Under the pieces are notes generated by a model that was not told where the DNA came from, did not search any database, and was given only the letters and a program-made list of their open reading frames with translations. From NCBI GenBank assembly GCA_002402045.2, contig NVUX02000101.1, positions 1-36,205 of the forward strand: a stretch of DNA of 36,205 nucleotides, given 5' to 3'. The stretch comes from Paracoccaceae bacterium. Its GTDB lineage: Bacteria > Pseudomonadota > Alphaproteobacteria > Rhodobacterales > Rhodobacteraceae. Positions 1-8,253 of the stretch are shown one piece after another. The position numbers and the translations under genes are program-made. Position 1 is the stretch's first letter; every line of letters starts with the position of its first letter.

Positions 1-188
1 CGTTTCCATGTGCTCACTTGTGTTGGGGGACGTTGCCGCTCGGCCGCAATCTCCTGAACCGTCTTATCCCCGCGCAGCGCCTCAAGCGCCACTGCTGCTT
101 TAAACTTGTCTGGAAAATTCCGTCTCTTCAGCTTGCTGTAAACCGTGCCTTTGGCGACGGGGGCGGTTTTTATCTGCAAATTTTGCAT
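1..188 (-). CDS. IS3-type transposase OrfA, N-terminal part (runs off the left edge)
   Basis: Reading the minus strand from an ATG at 188 gives 62 residues before the window ends. From about residue 24 the protein reads RRNFPDKFKAAVALEAL, then RGDKTVQEIAAE and TQVSTWK. This is the classic start of the IS3-family OrfA (Tnp_1/HTH) protein, which binds the insertion sequence ends through a helix-turn-helix and acts with OrfB. The first 20 or so residues (MQNLQIKTAPVAKG...) are not typical, so the true start may be further in, or the gene may be fused to flanking DNA. No terminal inverted repeat was recognised between 189 and 313. Whether the element is intact cannot be judged because OrfB would lie outside the window. 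Confidence 0.75.
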   Translation of the reverse strand, partial: MQNLQIKTAPVAKGTVYSKLKRRNFPDKFKAAVALEALRGDKTVQEIAAERQRPPTQVSTWK

Positions 189-227
189 ATAGACGTCTCT
201 TGTAGCCTCCGTGAGCCAAAGGCAATT

Positions 228-250
228 CCGGAGCTACCGGACAGCTCCGG
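228..250. repeat. Perfect 8-bp inverted repeat (hairpin) beside the IS fragment
   Basis: CCGGAGCT at 228-235 is the exact reverse complement of AGCTCCGG at 243-250, with a 7-nt loop. A second short palindrome, GTTGCGC-AA-GCGCAAC, lies at 296-311, three bases from the stop codon of the neighbouring minus-strand gene. Neither is followed by a T tract on either strand, so they are not convincing terminators. They could belong to the end of a mobile element or be leftover structure from its insertion. Confidence 0.4.
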
Positions 251-313
251 GCGTGCGCTTCCTCGGCGACCCTTCGGGCCACCTCGTCAGCGCATGTTGC
301 GCAAGCGCAACGA

Positions 314-1408
314 CTAGCTCATTTTAAACTGCAGGCGCAGCTCAATGAGCGCCGCAGTTACCGCGTCGCCCCCGGTTTTCACTTCTTTGTGTGCATCATT
401 ACTGGCCTTAGCCGCCTTCAAAAAACCACCAGTATTGGCTTTGCTCAGTTGCTCCGCCTCCGCCAAAAGCTTTGAAATATCTTTGAGGACAACCTCAAGG
501 CGAGCTGTATCACTCTTAACGACAGCCGATTTACTATCTTTTTGCGCGTTATTAAAGGAAGAAAGTGCCTTGTTGGCGATGATCACAACTTTATCTTGGT
601 CATTCAATTTGGCCGATTTTTGATACTTTGTCATAGCGCCAAGCAGGGCATCCACCCCTTTCGCGCTTTGCACCGAAACCTTTTTACTGCTTTCCGAAAT
701 TTTCTTCATCCGGTTCAGGCGTGCCACCATTATAGTAGTTGCCTTACGTATGGATGCGATGTTTTTGTAAACAGAATTCGCGTCCTCTGCGCCTTGTTTG
801 AGCAATTTGGTGTTTCGCTCCCAACCAGCATTTATGGCGGTAATGGGTTTGGCCAAGCCTTGCATGCCACTGACCAATGACGCCATACCGGCCTGTGCTA
901 CGCGACCTTTGCCGCCTCGCCCCGCAATATCAAGCACACCCGTCAAAAATTCCATTTTATTATCTTGCAGGTCTACATTGGAAAATTTCAATTTAAGGTC
1001 ATCAAATATAATGCTGGTTTTCTTCAAGGCATCTTCTAGCGCATCATTGGCCGCGCGCTTAATATCAACCCGCATAAACTGGTTCCAGTCGCGGATGATG
1101 TCTTCTTGTTGGGTATCGGCATAGGAGCGGATCTTGTTTTCTGATTCGCCCAAATGCACCCATTTGGCCAGCTGTTGCCGTGCTTTATCTATGCGCTCAT
1201 CTTGCTTTTTCGCCTTGCTGCTTATTTTTCCATTAAAAAGAGATTCAAATTTGCTGACAATGCCTTTGCCTTCAGCGCTATTTAGCACCACTCCGAGGTC
1301 AATACTTGCTTCACAATCAAGCACCCCGCCGGGCAATATCCCGTCTTTTTTAAGGGTAAGCCTGCGCTTGAAAGTAATTGTGTCTTTCTGGCTTGAAATA
1401 TCAAACAT
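314..1408 (-). CDS. Unrecognised helical protein, 364 residues
   Basis: I do not recognise a family. The product is rich in Lys, Ala, Ser and Asp and looks almost wholly alpha-helical after a short N-terminal part with beta-like character (residues 1-50). Residues 60-150 and 215-360 look like long amphipathic helices. Between them, residues 160-200 form a Gly/Ala-rich, mildly hydrophobic stretch (GVLDIAGRGGKG, MASLVSGMQGLAKPI). There is no signal peptide, no clear membrane helix and no Cys motif. The DNA is more AT-rich than the adjacent clp genes, and the gene sits between an IS3-type fragment and clpP, which suggests acquisition by transfer. Long helices around a hydrophobic centre recall helical pore-forming proteins, but nothing in the sequence proves this. 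Confidence 0.7.
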   Translation of the reverse strand: MFDISSQKDTITFKRRLTLKKDGILPGGVLDCEASIDLGVVLNSAEGKGIVSKFESLFNGKISSKAKKQDERIDKARQQLAKWVHLGESENKIRSYADTQQEDIIRDWNQFMRVDIKRAANDALEDALKKTSIIFDDLKLKFSNVDLQDNKMEFLTGVLDIAGRGGKGRVAQAGMASLVSGMQGLAKPITAINAGWERNTKLLKQGAEDANSVYKNIASIRKATTIMVARLNRMKKISESSKKVSVQSAKGVDALLGAMTKYQKSAKLNDQDKVVIIANKALSSFNNAQKDSKSAVVKSDTARLEVVLKDISKLLAEAEQLSKANTGGFLKAAKASNDAHKEVKTGGDAVTAALIELRLQFKMS

Positions 1409-1504
1409 ATATATTACCGATGTAAAAATATTAATTTATGCCAAATCCTAGCTGAGGATTGTCACATAATAAACACCCTTGTGCATAAACTTGATGTGTC
1501 GGCT

Positions 1505-1533
1505 CTTGAAGCTCTCCCTCGCAAGGCTTAAAC
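1505..1533 (+). promoter_or_regulatory. Candidate heat-shock (sigma-32 type) promoter for clpP
   Basis: CTTGAA (1505-1510) is followed after 16 nt by CTTAAAC (1527-1533). This resembles the alphaproteobacterial RpoH pattern CTTG-N17/18-CYTATNT in the -35 element and in part of the -10. It lies about 55 nt upstream of the likely clpP start, and clpP is a usual RpoH target. The -10 match is incomplete. Confidence 0.35.
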
Positions 1534-1589
1534 CTTTATGAAACGAATTCGCATTAGAAGAATTCTGTGTGATTGAAAGGCTGGGCCGA

Positions 1590-2216
1590 ATGTTTAACCC
1601 GATGATGAACGAAACCGGATTTGTAATTCCGAGCGTTGAAGAGACCACCGCGCGTGGCTCTGTGCGCTATGATATTTTCTCGCGTATGCTCAAGGAGCGG
1701 ATTATTTTCGTTTCGGGGCCAGTGGAAGACCAGATGGCGACGATTATTGTGGCCCAGCTGCTATACCTTGAAGCTGAAAACCCGAATAAAGAAATTGCGA
1801 TGTATATCAATTCGCCGGGTGGCGTTGTAAGCTCTGGTCTGTCGATCTATGATACCATGCAGTTTATTAAACCAAAAATTTCAACGGTTTGCATTGGGCA
1901 AGCGGCCTCAATGGGGGCATTGCTGCTTATTGCCGGAGAGCCGGGAATGCGGTTCACATTACCTAATTCCCGGATCATGTCTCACCAGCCTAGTGGCGGC
2001 TTTCAGGGGCAGGCTTCTGATATTGCGCTTCATGCAAAAGAGATTCAGCTGGTTAAAGCCCGGCTGAATGATATTTATGTTAAGCACACTGGTCAGGCGC
2101 TCGCTGATGTTGAAGCGGCCCTTGACCGAGACAATTTTATGAATGCCGAACAAGCGCTCGCTTTTGGCATGGTCGATGAGATCGTGCAAAAACGGGGCGA
2201 TGAAGCGGACGACTAA
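1590..2216 (+). CDS. clpP: ATP-dependent Clp protease proteolytic subunit ClpP
   Basis: ClpP is the serine protease core that forms a double heptameric barrel with ClpX or ClpA in the cytoplasm. The catalytic Ser lies in [10 protein letters not shown], the His in SHQPSGG and the Asp in LDRDNFM, and INSPGG is also present. Together these are diagnostic. I chose the ATG at 1590 (208 residues) because a GAAAGG sequence sits about 10 nt upstream. A GTG at 1569 would add seven residues, and ATGs at 1602 and 1605 are also possible. clpX follows after 78 bp. It is the usual alphaproteobacterial clpP-clpX pair and probably one transcription unit, with the heat-shock-like promoter described just upstream. 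Confidence 0.97.
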   Translation: MFNPMMNETGFVIPSVEETTARGSVRYDIFSRMLKERIIFVSGPVEDQMATIIVAQLLYLEAENPNKEIAMYINSPGGVVSSGLSIYDTMQFIKPKISTVCIGQAASMGALLLIAGEPGMRFTLPNSRIMSHQPSGGFQGQASDIALHAKEIQLVKARLNDIYVKHTGQALADVEAALDRDNFMNAEQALAFGMVDEIVQKRGDEADD

Positions 2217-2294
2217 GCGCTTAGCGCTTGTATTTCTTTGATTTGTGATGTTCTGTTAGGATAGACGCAAGAGATTATTGGGCAGGAGAATGCC

Positions 2295-3557
2295 ATGACC
2301 AAATCAGCAGGGTCGGATAGTAAAAACACCCTATATTGCTCGTTTTGCGGCAAGAGTCAGCATGAGGTCCGCAAGCTTATTGCGGGGCCAACTGTGTTCA
2401 TCTGCGATGAATGTGTTGAGCTTTGTATGGATATTATCCGCGAAGAGAGTAAATCCAGCCAGATAAAAAGCTCGGATGCTGTGCCTTCGCCAAAAGATAT
2501 TTGCGCTGTGCTGGATGATTATGTCATCGGGCAGGAAGTTGCCAAAAAGGTGCTCTCTGTGGCGGTGCATAACCACTACAAACGCTTGGAGCACGCAGGA
2601 AAAGATGACGGCGTTGAGTTGGCGAAATCCAACATTATGCTGATTGGCCCTACAGGGTGTGGCAAAACCTTGCTCGCGCAAACGCTGGCGCGCACGCTGG
2701 ATGTGCCGTTTACCATGGCTGATGCTACCACGCTTACGGAAGCCGGTTATGTGGGCGAGGATGTGGAGAACATCATCCTTAAGCTTTTGCAGGCCGCTGA
2801 ATATAACGTTGAGCGCGCCGAGCGCGGCATCGTCTATATTGACGAGGTTGATAAAATTTCGCGCAAGGCGGAAAACCCGTCTATTACCCGTGATGTTTCG
2901 GGTGAGGGCGTGCAGCAAGCCTTGCTGAAAATCATGGAAGGCACGGTTGCCTCTGTGCCGCCGCAAGGTGGGCGCAAGCATCCACAGCAAGAGTTTTTGC
3001 AGGTAGATACTACCAACATTCTGTTTGTTTGTGGTGGCGCGTTTTCCGGCTTGGAAAAAATCATCTCGCAGCGGGGCAAAGGCTCGGCTGTGGGCTTCGG
3101 CGCTGATGTGCGTGACAACGATACCCGAAGCGTGGGCGACGTGTTTAAAGATCTTGAGCCAGAAGACCTGTTGAAATTCGGGCTTATCCCAGAATTTGTT
3201 GGCCGGTTGCCAGTTATCGCAACATTGACAGATTTGGATGCAGATGCGCTTGTCACCATCCTTTCGGAGCCAAAAAATGCGCTGATTAAGCAATATCAAC
3301 GGTTGTTTGAGCTGGAGAATGTGGAACTTACCTTCACGCCGGAGGCGCTTATTGCCATCGCCAACCGCGCCATTAAGCGCAAAACGGGTGCGCGTGGCTT
3401 GCGCTCTATCCTTGAAGAAGTGCTGCTTAATACTATGTTTGAGCTGCCAGGAATGGATAACGTAGTGGAAGTTGTGGTGAATGAGGAAGCAATTTTGGGT
3501 GACGTCGAGCCTCTGATGATATATTCAGATAGCAAAGAGCAGGCCTCGGCCTCTTAA
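2295..3557 (+). CDS. clpX: ATP-dependent Clp protease ATP-binding subunit ClpX
   Basis: ClpX is the AAA+ unfoldase that recognises tagged substrates and feeds them to ClpP. The N-terminal zinc-binding domain is present (CSFC near residue 15, CDEC-ELC near residue 40). The Walker A motif GPTGCGKT is near residue 120 and the Walker B motif [10 protein letters not shown] near residue 183. The sequences GYVGEDVEN and [10 protein letters not shown] are also typical of the pore and IGF-loop region. At 420 residues it is the usual family length. The AGGAG at 2284-2288 supports the ATG at 2295. It lies directly behind clpP, and NDUFA12 starts only 12 bp after its stop. Confidence 0.98.
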   Translation: MTKSAGSDSKNTLYCSFCGKSQHEVRKLIAGPTVFICDECVELCMDIIREESKSSQIKSSDAVPSPKDICAVLDDYVIGQEVAKKVLSVAVHNHYKRLEHAGKDDGVELAKSNIMLIGPTGCGKTLLAQTLARTLDVPFTMADATTLTEAGYVGEDVENIILKLLQAAEYNVERAERGIVYIDEVDKISRKAENPSITRDVSGEGVQQALLKIMEGTVASVPPQGGRKHPQQEFLQVDTTNILFVCGGAFSGLEKIISQRGKGSAVGFGADVRDNDTRSVGDVFKDLEPEDLLKFGLIPEFVGRLPVIATLTDLDADALVTILSEPKNALIKQYQRLFELENVELTFTPEALIAIANRAIKRKTGARGLRSILEEVLLNTMFELPGMDNVVEVVVNEEAILGDVEPLMIYSDSKEQASAS

Positions 3558-3569
3558 GCGGAGCAGAAC

Positions 3570-3935
3570 ATGAAATTTATTCTTTCCTTATTGACGTGGT
3601 GGAATGGCCAAACCCTTGGCACGCGAATTTTTACGTGGCGGCATGGTAATTTTTTGGGCGAGGATGACCTCGGCAATAAATATTACGAAAATGGCGCCCG
3701 CCGCTGGGTGATTTATAATGGCCCGATTGAGGGCTCGCGCGTGCCTGCCGCATGGCATGGCTGGCTGCACCATACTTTTGATAACCGCCCGGGAAATAAC
3801 CCTCTGCCGGAACATAGCTGGCAAAAACCATCTAAGCCAAATCCTACCGGCACGGCGGAAGCCTACCACCCCAAAGGCAGCCTCGCTGCGGGCGGCAATG
3901 CGCGCTCGGATTATGAGGCGTGGCAGCCGGAATAG
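3570..3935 (+). CDS. NADH:ubiquinone oxidoreductase accessory subunit NDUFA12 family
   Basis: This is the bacterial counterpart of the mitochondrial complex I accessory subunit B17.2/NDUFA12, found in alphaproteobacteria. The marker stretches are GTRIFTWRHG, GEDDLGNKYYE, RRWVIYNG and VPAAWHGWLHHTFD, all of which align with the family core. The C-terminal 35 residues are Pro/Gly-rich and poorly conserved, as is usual. At 121 residues the length fits. The gene is far from any nuo cluster, 12 bp behind clpX and 9 bp before mlaD, a placement common in Rhodobacterales. It probably stabilises complex I at the peripheral arm. Confidence 0.93.
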   Translation: MKFILSLLTWWNGQTLGTRIFTWRHGNFLGEDDLGNKYYENGARRWVIYNGPIEGSRVPAAWHGWLHHTFDNRPGNNPLPEHSWQKPSKPNPTGTAEAYHPKGSLAAGGNARSDYEAWQPE

Positions 3936-3944
3936 GGCGCAGAT

Positions 3945-4397
3945 ATGGCAAGCAATCTTACAGAAACCCTAATCGGAGCGGTGGTCGTGGCCACCGCTGT
4001 TGGCTTTTTGGTCTATGCAGGGCAAGTGGCTGGTGTGTCCGCTGGTGGCGATAGCTATGAGCTACAAGCCAAATTTACATCGGTGCAGGGGCTGAATATT
4101 GGCGGCGAAGTGCAGCTTGCTGGCGTACGCGTGGGCACCATAACCAAGCTCGAGCTGGACACAATCACCTATCAGGCCGTGACCACCTTTACCGTGCGCT
4201 CAGACATAGAAATTCCGGAAGACAGCGAAGCCAAGGTTGCCTCCGAAGGGCTATTGGGCGGAAATTTTCTGGAGCTAACGCCGGGGGGATCTGACTATAT
4301 GTTGGAGCCTGGTGCGGAAGTGGAGTTCACGCAAGGCTCGGTGAGTTTGTTGAACTTGTTGATGAAATTCGCCTCGGGGTCTGGCCGCGATGAATAA
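3945..4397 (+). CDS. mlaD: Outer membrane lipid asymmetry protein MlaD (MCE domain)
   Basis: MlaD is the inner-membrane-anchored MCE protein of the Mla phospholipid transport system, which moves misplaced lipids between the membranes. One N-terminal membrane helix (about residues 8-27, IGAVVVATAVGFLVYAG) is followed by a single MCE domain (about residues 38-116). The MCE hallmarks are YELQAKFTSVQGLNIGGEV, LAGVRVGTI and ASEGLLGGNFLEL. The 150-residue length matches short MlaD proteins. No mlaE, mlaF or mlaC gene is adjacent, so the rest of the system must be elsewhere. The 3' end overlaps the next gene by 8 bp, indicating translational coupling. Confidence 0.93.
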   Translation: MASNLTETLIGAVVVATAVGFLVYAGQVAGVSAGGDSYELQAKFTSVQGLNIGGEVQLAGVRVGTITKLELDTITYQAVTTFTVRSDIEIPEDSEAKVASEGLLGGNFLELTPGGSDYMLEPGAEVEFTQGSVSLLNLLMKFASGSGRDE

Positions 4398-4848
4398 GCT
4401 GCTGCCACTTTTACTCCTACCGGCATTGGCGAGTGCCCAGATAACCGTGGAAACTTTGCCAAGCATCGAGGAGACCACACTTGGCTCCGCCCTCGAAGTG
4501 CCAACCTTTGATTTTGACACTGAACGCAGCGCCCATTCAGACCTTGGCACCGGCGCAATATTGCGCGGGTTGGACCGCATTACGGGTGCTGTAAATAATT
4601 TCGGCATGTTTGTCGGTGAAACGCTAGAATTTGAGCGGTTGGAAATAACGCTGGAAGCCTGCCGTTATCCCGTGGGAGACATTAACGCCGATGCTTTTGC
4701 CCTGCTAAAAATTCGGGATATCCGCAATGAGGAGCCCTCATTTTATGGTTGGATGTTTGCCTCCAGCCCCGCGCTTTCGGCGCTGGACCATCCGCGCTAT
4801 GACGTGTGGGTGCTGACCTGCGAATCCGAGAGCGCCAGCAGCGAATAG
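4390..4848 (+). CDS. Secreted DUF2155 protein
   Basis: A signal peptide (residues 1-16, MNKLLPLLLLPALASA) with cleavage after ASA points to the periplasm. The mature part has the DUF2155 pattern: RGLDRITGAVNNFGMFVGE, LEITLEACRYP, and FYGWMFASSPALSALDHPRYDVWVL split over residues 118-143. The Cys in EACRY and the Cys in VLTCE may form a disulfide. Function is unknown, but the family regularly follows mlaD in alphaproteobacteria and has been grouped with envelope proteins. The ATG overlaps the mlaD stop by 8 bp. The last 52 bp overlap the oppositely oriented aat gene. Confidence 0.9.
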   Translation: MNKLLPLLLLPALASAQITVETLPSIEETTLGSALEVPTFDFDTERSAHSDLGTGAILRGLDRITGAVNNFGMFVGETLEFERLEITLEACRYPVGDINADAFALLKIRDIRNEEPSFYGWMFASSPALSALDHPRYDVWVLTCESESASSE

Positions 4849-5447
4849 GTGTCTGTCGCTTTCAGCCGATAAAAATCAGCCTTTTGTTTTAAAGCCTCTT
4901 CAAGCTGCGCATGATACGCCTTTTGCGGAATTTCCACGCCCCCAAGGCTGGCTAAATGAGGGGTTAAAAACTGCATATCCAGCAGCTTAAAGCCTCCCAG
5001 ATTCAGTCGCGCTGTCAGGCCAACAAGGGCAATTTTTGAGCAGTTACTTTGGCGCGAAAACATACTTTCCCCAAAAAAGGCCGCGCCGAGCGATACGCCA
5101 TACAGCCCGCCTGCCAGCGTGCTGCCCTGCCAAACCTCAATTGAGTGCGCGTGGCCACGCGTATGTAATTCCGTATAAAGCGCTGTAATTTCCGGGTTTA
5201 TCCATGTTTCTTCGCGGTCAGCACAGGCGGACATGACCTCCGAAAAACACTGGTTTGCCGTCACCTTAAAGCGCCGCGCTCGCATGGTTTTGCGTAGACT
5301 GCGGGAAATGTGCAATCTGTCAAGCGGCATCACGCCGCGCTGCTCGGGGTTAAACCAGAATATCTCGCTAGAGTCGGCACTTTCCGCCATCGGAAATACG
5401 CCCGAGGCATAGGCGGAAAGTACGAGCTCGGGCGTCAACTCAGCCAT
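4797..5447 (-). CDS. aat: Leucyl/phenylalanyl-tRNA--protein transferase
   Basis: Aat transfers Leu or Phe from aminoacyl-tRNA to N-terminal Arg or Lys of proteins, marking them for ClpAP through ClpS. The family hallmarks are present: GVFPMAES, FWFNPEQRGVMPLD, SIEVWQ, LAGGLYGVSLGAAFFGESMFS (residues 110-130), ALVGL and LLDMQFLTPHLASLGG. Its 216 residues fit the usual size. It starts directly after the accC stop (0 bp gap), so it is the last gene of accB-accC-aat. Its 3' end overlaps the DUF2155 gene in the opposite direction by 52 bp. Confidence 0.96.
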   Translation of the reverse strand: MAELTPELVLSAYASGVFPMAESADSSEIFWFNPEQRGVMPLDRLHISRSLRKTMRARRFKVTANQCFSEVMSACADREETWINPEITALYTELHTRGHAHSIEVWQGSTLAGGLYGVSLGAAFFGESMFSRQSNCSKIALVGLTARLNLGGFKLLDMQFLTPHLASLGGVEIPQKAYHAQLEEALKQKADFYRLKATDTYSLLALSDSQVSTHTS

Positions 5448-6797
5448 TTAAATTTCCGGATTTGTCTCCAGCCATTGCTCCAGCCAGTGGATGGTATAAT
5501 CGCCAGTTTGCACGGCCTCCTCGCGCAGAAGCGCATCAAATAAGGGCAGGGTGGTGTCTATACCGTCGACCACCAGCTCGGAAAGCGCGCGCTCAAGGCG
5601 GGCTAAAGCGGTCGGGCGATCGGGGGCATGCACAATAAGCTTGCCGATCAGGCTGTCATAATGCGGTGGTACTTTGTAGCCGTCATAAATGGCGCTATCC
5701 ATGCGCACACCCAGCCCACCAGGGGCATGGTATTGCGCAATCGTGCCCGGAGAGGGCCTGAATTCGGGCACTTTTTCGGCGTTGATTCGGCATTCAATAG
5801 CATGGCCATTGATCACAAGATCTTTTTGCTCAAAGCTCATCGGCAGCCCTTCGGCCACGCGAATTTGCTCGCGCACGAGATCAACGCCATAAATGGCTTC
5901 CGTCACCGGATGCTCCACTTGTAAGCGGGTGTTCATTTCGATGAAATAGAACTCGTCGTTTTCAAACAGGAACTCAATGGTGCCGGCCCCGGCATAGCCA
6001 ATGCCCGCCACTGCATCGGCGCATAATTTACCAATCCGATTCCGTTGCTCTTCGGTGATCACCGGCGAAGGCGCTTCTTCAAACACCTTTTGGTGGCGGC
6101 GCTGCAATGAGCAATCCCGCTCGCCTAAATGCACGGCCTTGCCTTTGCCATCACCAAAAACCTGAACTTCAATATGCCGCGGCAGGGTCAGATATTTCTC
6201 GATATAGACCTCGGGATTGCCAAAAACAGACTTCCCCTCAGAGCGGGCAGTGCTAAAGGCCACGTCGATATCGTCCACCGAAGTTGCCACTTTCATCCCA
6301 CGCCCGCCGCCACCAGCGGTGGCTTTGATAATAATCGGATAGCCCATTTCGGCCGCGATCTCACGCGCTTCTTCGATGGTATCCACACCGCCAACCGAAC
6401 CGGGCACACAGGGCACGCCAAGCTTGCGCATGGTTTCTTTGGCGGTGATTTTATCACCCATAATGCGGATATGCGCGGCCGTCGGGCCAATAAATTTCAG
6501 CCCGTGGTCTTCAATCACCTGCACAAAATTGGCATTTTCGGAAAGAAACCCGTAGCCGGGGTGGATGGCTTCGGCCCCTGTAATTTCGCAGGCCGATATA
6601 AGGTTTGGCACGTTGAGGTAGCTATCGGCGCCAGCAGGCGGGCCAATGCAAACGCTCTCGTCGGCCATGCGCACATGCATAGCGTCGGCATCAGCGGTGG
6701 AGTGAACGGCCACGGATTTTATGCCCATTTCACGGCAGGCGCGGACGACCCTCAGGGCAATCTCACCACGGTTGGCAATCAGGATTTTTTTAAACAT
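5448..6797 (-). CDS. accC: Acetyl-CoA carboxylase, biotin carboxylase subunit
   Basis: AccC carboxylates the biotin carried by AccB using ATP and bicarbonate, the first half of malonyl-CoA formation. The N-terminal stretch [19 protein letters not shown], the ATP-grasp loop [12 protein letters not shown] (about residue 159), [14 protein letters not shown] and the active-site region [16 protein letters not shown] (about residue 286) are all intact. At 449 residues it matches the family. It lies 7 bp behind accB and directly before aat, so it is cotranscribed with both. Confidence 0.98.
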   Translation of the reverse strand: MFKKILIANRGEIALRVVRACREMGIKSVAVHSTADADAMHVRMADESVCIGPPAGADSYLNVPNLISACEITGAEAIHPGYGFLSENANFVQVIEDHGLKFIGPTAAHIRIMGDKITAKETMRKLGVPCVPGSVGGVDTIEEAREIAAEMGYPIIIKATAGGGGRGMKVATSVDDIDVAFSTARSEGKSVFGNPEVYIEKYLTLPRHIEVQVFGDGKGKAVHLGERDCSLQRRHQKVFEEAPSPVITEEQRNRIGKLCADAVAGIGYAGAGTIEFLFENDEFYFIEMNTRLQVEHPVTEAIYGVDLVREQIRVAEGLPMSFEQKDLVINGHAIECRINAEKVPEFRPSPGTIAQYHAPGGLGVRMDSAIYDGYKVPPHYDSLIGKLIVHAPDRPTALARLERALSELVVDGIDTTLPLFDALLREEAVQTGDYTIHWLEQWLETNPEI

Positions 6798-6804
6798 TGG
6801 GTGC

Positions 6805-7293
6805 CTACTCGATAATCATCAAAGGCGTGCCAAACTCAGCGGTGGCGGAATCATCCACCAATATCCGCTTCACTGTGCCTGCATGGGTCGAAGGGATTTG
6901 GTTCATGGTTTTCATGGCTTCGATGATCAAAAGGGTTTGCCCTTCGGTCACTTTGTCACCAACTGAAACAAACGGCGCGGCGCCCGGTTCGGTGGCTAAA
7001 TAAACTGTGCCAACCATGGGAGAAGTGACAGCGCCCGCGTGCTGGGCTGGGTCTTCTGGCTGGGCCGCGGCGGGGGCTGCGGCAACAGCAGCTGCGGCAA
7101 CGGGCGCAGCGGCTACAGCCATGGGGGCCGCCACAACAGCTGCCACCGGAATTTCGCGCGCGACCCGCACATCTATTGAATCGCCCTCGCCATAATCACG
7201 GCTTACTTCGATCTCAGTTAGGTCATTATCTCGCAATATCTCAGAAAGCGCTTTGATAAATTCGACGTCGGAATCCAGTTTTTTAGTGCCCAT
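6805..7293 (-). CDS. accB: Acetyl-CoA carboxylase biotin carboxyl carrier protein
   Basis: AccB carries the biotin that shuttles CO2 between biotin carboxylase and carboxyltransferase. The C-terminal biotinyl domain contains the acceptor Lys in [10 protein letters not shown] (about residue 128), preceded by [16 protein letters not shown]. Residues 50-85 are an Ala/Val/Pro linker ([19 protein letters not shown]) of the usual flexible type. The N-terminal 45 residues are the AccB-specific dimer/AccC contact region. It is first in accB-accC-aat. The aroQ gene that often precedes accB in proteobacteria is absent. A good sigma-70 type promoter lies at 7336-7364. Confidence 0.97.
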   Translation of the reverse strand: MGTKKLDSDVEFIKALSEILRDNDLTEIEVSRDYGEGDSIDVRVAREIPVAAVVAAPMAVAAAPVAAAAVAAAPAAAQPEDPAQHAGAVTSPMVGTVYLATEPGAAPFVSVGDKVTEGQTLLIIEAMKTMNQIPSTHAGTVKRILVDDSATAEFGTPLMIIE

Positions 7294-7335
7294 TTTTTCC
7301 CTCGGGTTAGTCTTCCGGTTAAGCCGGATGTAAAA

Positions 7336-7364
7336 ATTCTACTAAGTATACGCCTTTTCAGCAA
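7336..7364 (-). promoter_or_regulatory. Promoter of accB-accC-aat
   Basis: On the minus strand TTGCTG (7364-7359) and TAGAAT (7341-7336) are separated by exactly 17 nt. The -10 is 42 nt upstream of the accB start. The -35 box overlaps the T tract of the dsbA terminator, so termination and new initiation share the same few bases. Confidence 0.55.
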
Positions 7365-7398
7365 AAACGAAAAGCGCCGAGTTTATGCTCGGCGCTTT
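7362..7398 (-). terminator. Rho-independent terminator of dsbA
   Basis: On the minus strand an 11-bp perfect stem (AAAGCGCCGAG with CTCGGCGCTTT), with loop CATAAA, is followed by TCGTTTTT. It lies 21 bp after the dsbA stop. The plus strand has no T tract after the stem, so the terminator acts in the minus direction. Confidence 0.88.
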
Positions 7399-7418
7399 AT
7401 TATTACGGGTCGGGCAAT

Positions 7419-8168
7419 TTAGTTAAGGGCGGCGCGGGCCTCATCTACTATTTGCTGCATGCCTGCCAATGGCACATAGCCGCGCAGCATTTGGGTTCCG
7501 ATCACATAAGACGGGGTGCCGGATATCTGCATCCGTTGGCCAAGTGATCTATTGGACTGGATAATCTGAGTTACCAAAGGTGAATTCATGGTTTCTACCA
7601 TCTTGGCCGAATCAAGGCCAAGGCTTTCAGCGATCAGCGGCAGGGAAAGCTCGGTCAGCGGGCCATTTTCACGCATCAATGCGTCATGGAAGCGCCCGTA
7701 AGCCTCGTCGCCATCAACGATTTGCACCGCAATGGCCGCACGAGAGGCCAACACACTTTCAGCCCCCAAAATGGGGTATTCCTTAAGCACAAAGCGGATA
7801 TCGGGGTTGTTTGCAATCAGTTGCAAAAGCTCGGGGTAGGCGCGCTTGCAATAGCCACATTTATAGTCTGAAAACTCGACAATTTCTATGCGGCCCTCTG
7901 GGTCGCCAGAAACATGGGAGTAGCCGTCATGGAATATTTGGTCGTAATAGCGCACAACCATATCAACATCGTCGCCTGCGGCTTCTTGCTGCTCGCGCTG
8001 CTCCAAAATAGCTACGGCTTCCATAATAACCTCGGGGTTATCCAGCAGATAAGCGCGCACAGCCGCACCAAACGCGTCGCTTTCCGCGTCGCTCATATCT
8101 GCAAAGTTTTGCGCTGAGGCAAGGCTTGCAAATAGCACTAAAAAGAGAGAAAGAATAAAAGATCGCAT
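7419..8168 (-). CDS. DsbA-family thiol-disulfide oxidoreductase, periplasmic
   Basis: A signal peptide (MRSFILSLFLVLFASLASA) is followed by a helical N-terminal region (residues 20-75, with repeated Glu/Gln) as in ScsC/DsbA_2-type proteins. A thioredoxin-fold domain then carries the active site FSDYKCGYCKR (CGYC, about residue 106) and the cis-Pro loop ISGTPSYVIG (about residue 222). It should oxidise or isomerise disulfides in the periplasm. I chose the ATG at 8168 because it gives a proper signal peptide and has GGAAAG about 7 nt upstream. A longer reading to 8225 would bury the signal sequence. It is monocistronic: its own terminator lies behind it, and the aminotransferase gene diverges from it across 85 bp. 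Confidence 0.92.
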   Translation of the reverse strand: MRSFILSLFLVLFASLASAQNFADMSDAESDAFGAAVRAYLLDNPEVIMEAVAILEQREQQEAAGDDVDMVVRYYDQIFHDGYSHVSGDPEGRIEIVEFSDYKCGYCKRAYPELLQLIANNPDIRFVLKEYPILGAESVLASRAAIAVQIVDGDEAYGRFHDALMRENGPLTELSLPLIAESLGLDSAKMVETMNSPLVTQIIQSNRSLGQRMQISGTPSYVIGTQMLRGYVPLAGMQQIVDEARAALN

Positions 8169-8253
8169 ATTGGGCTTTCCGGGTTTGCCGTGCGCATCTT
8201 GACGGATGCAGCGTAATGGCGTCATTACAGTTGCGGCAGTAAGGAGTATTTTT

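Noticed and set aside
2331-3299. Long open frame on the minus strand inside clpX
   Set aside because: It is antisense to a fully conserved clpX, has no ribosome binding site and reads as low-quality protein rich in His, Arg and Gln; it follows from codon usage of the real gene.
6129-6815. Plus-strand frame of 228 codons inside accC
   Set aside because: It is antisense to the conserved biotin carboxylase and shows no family features.
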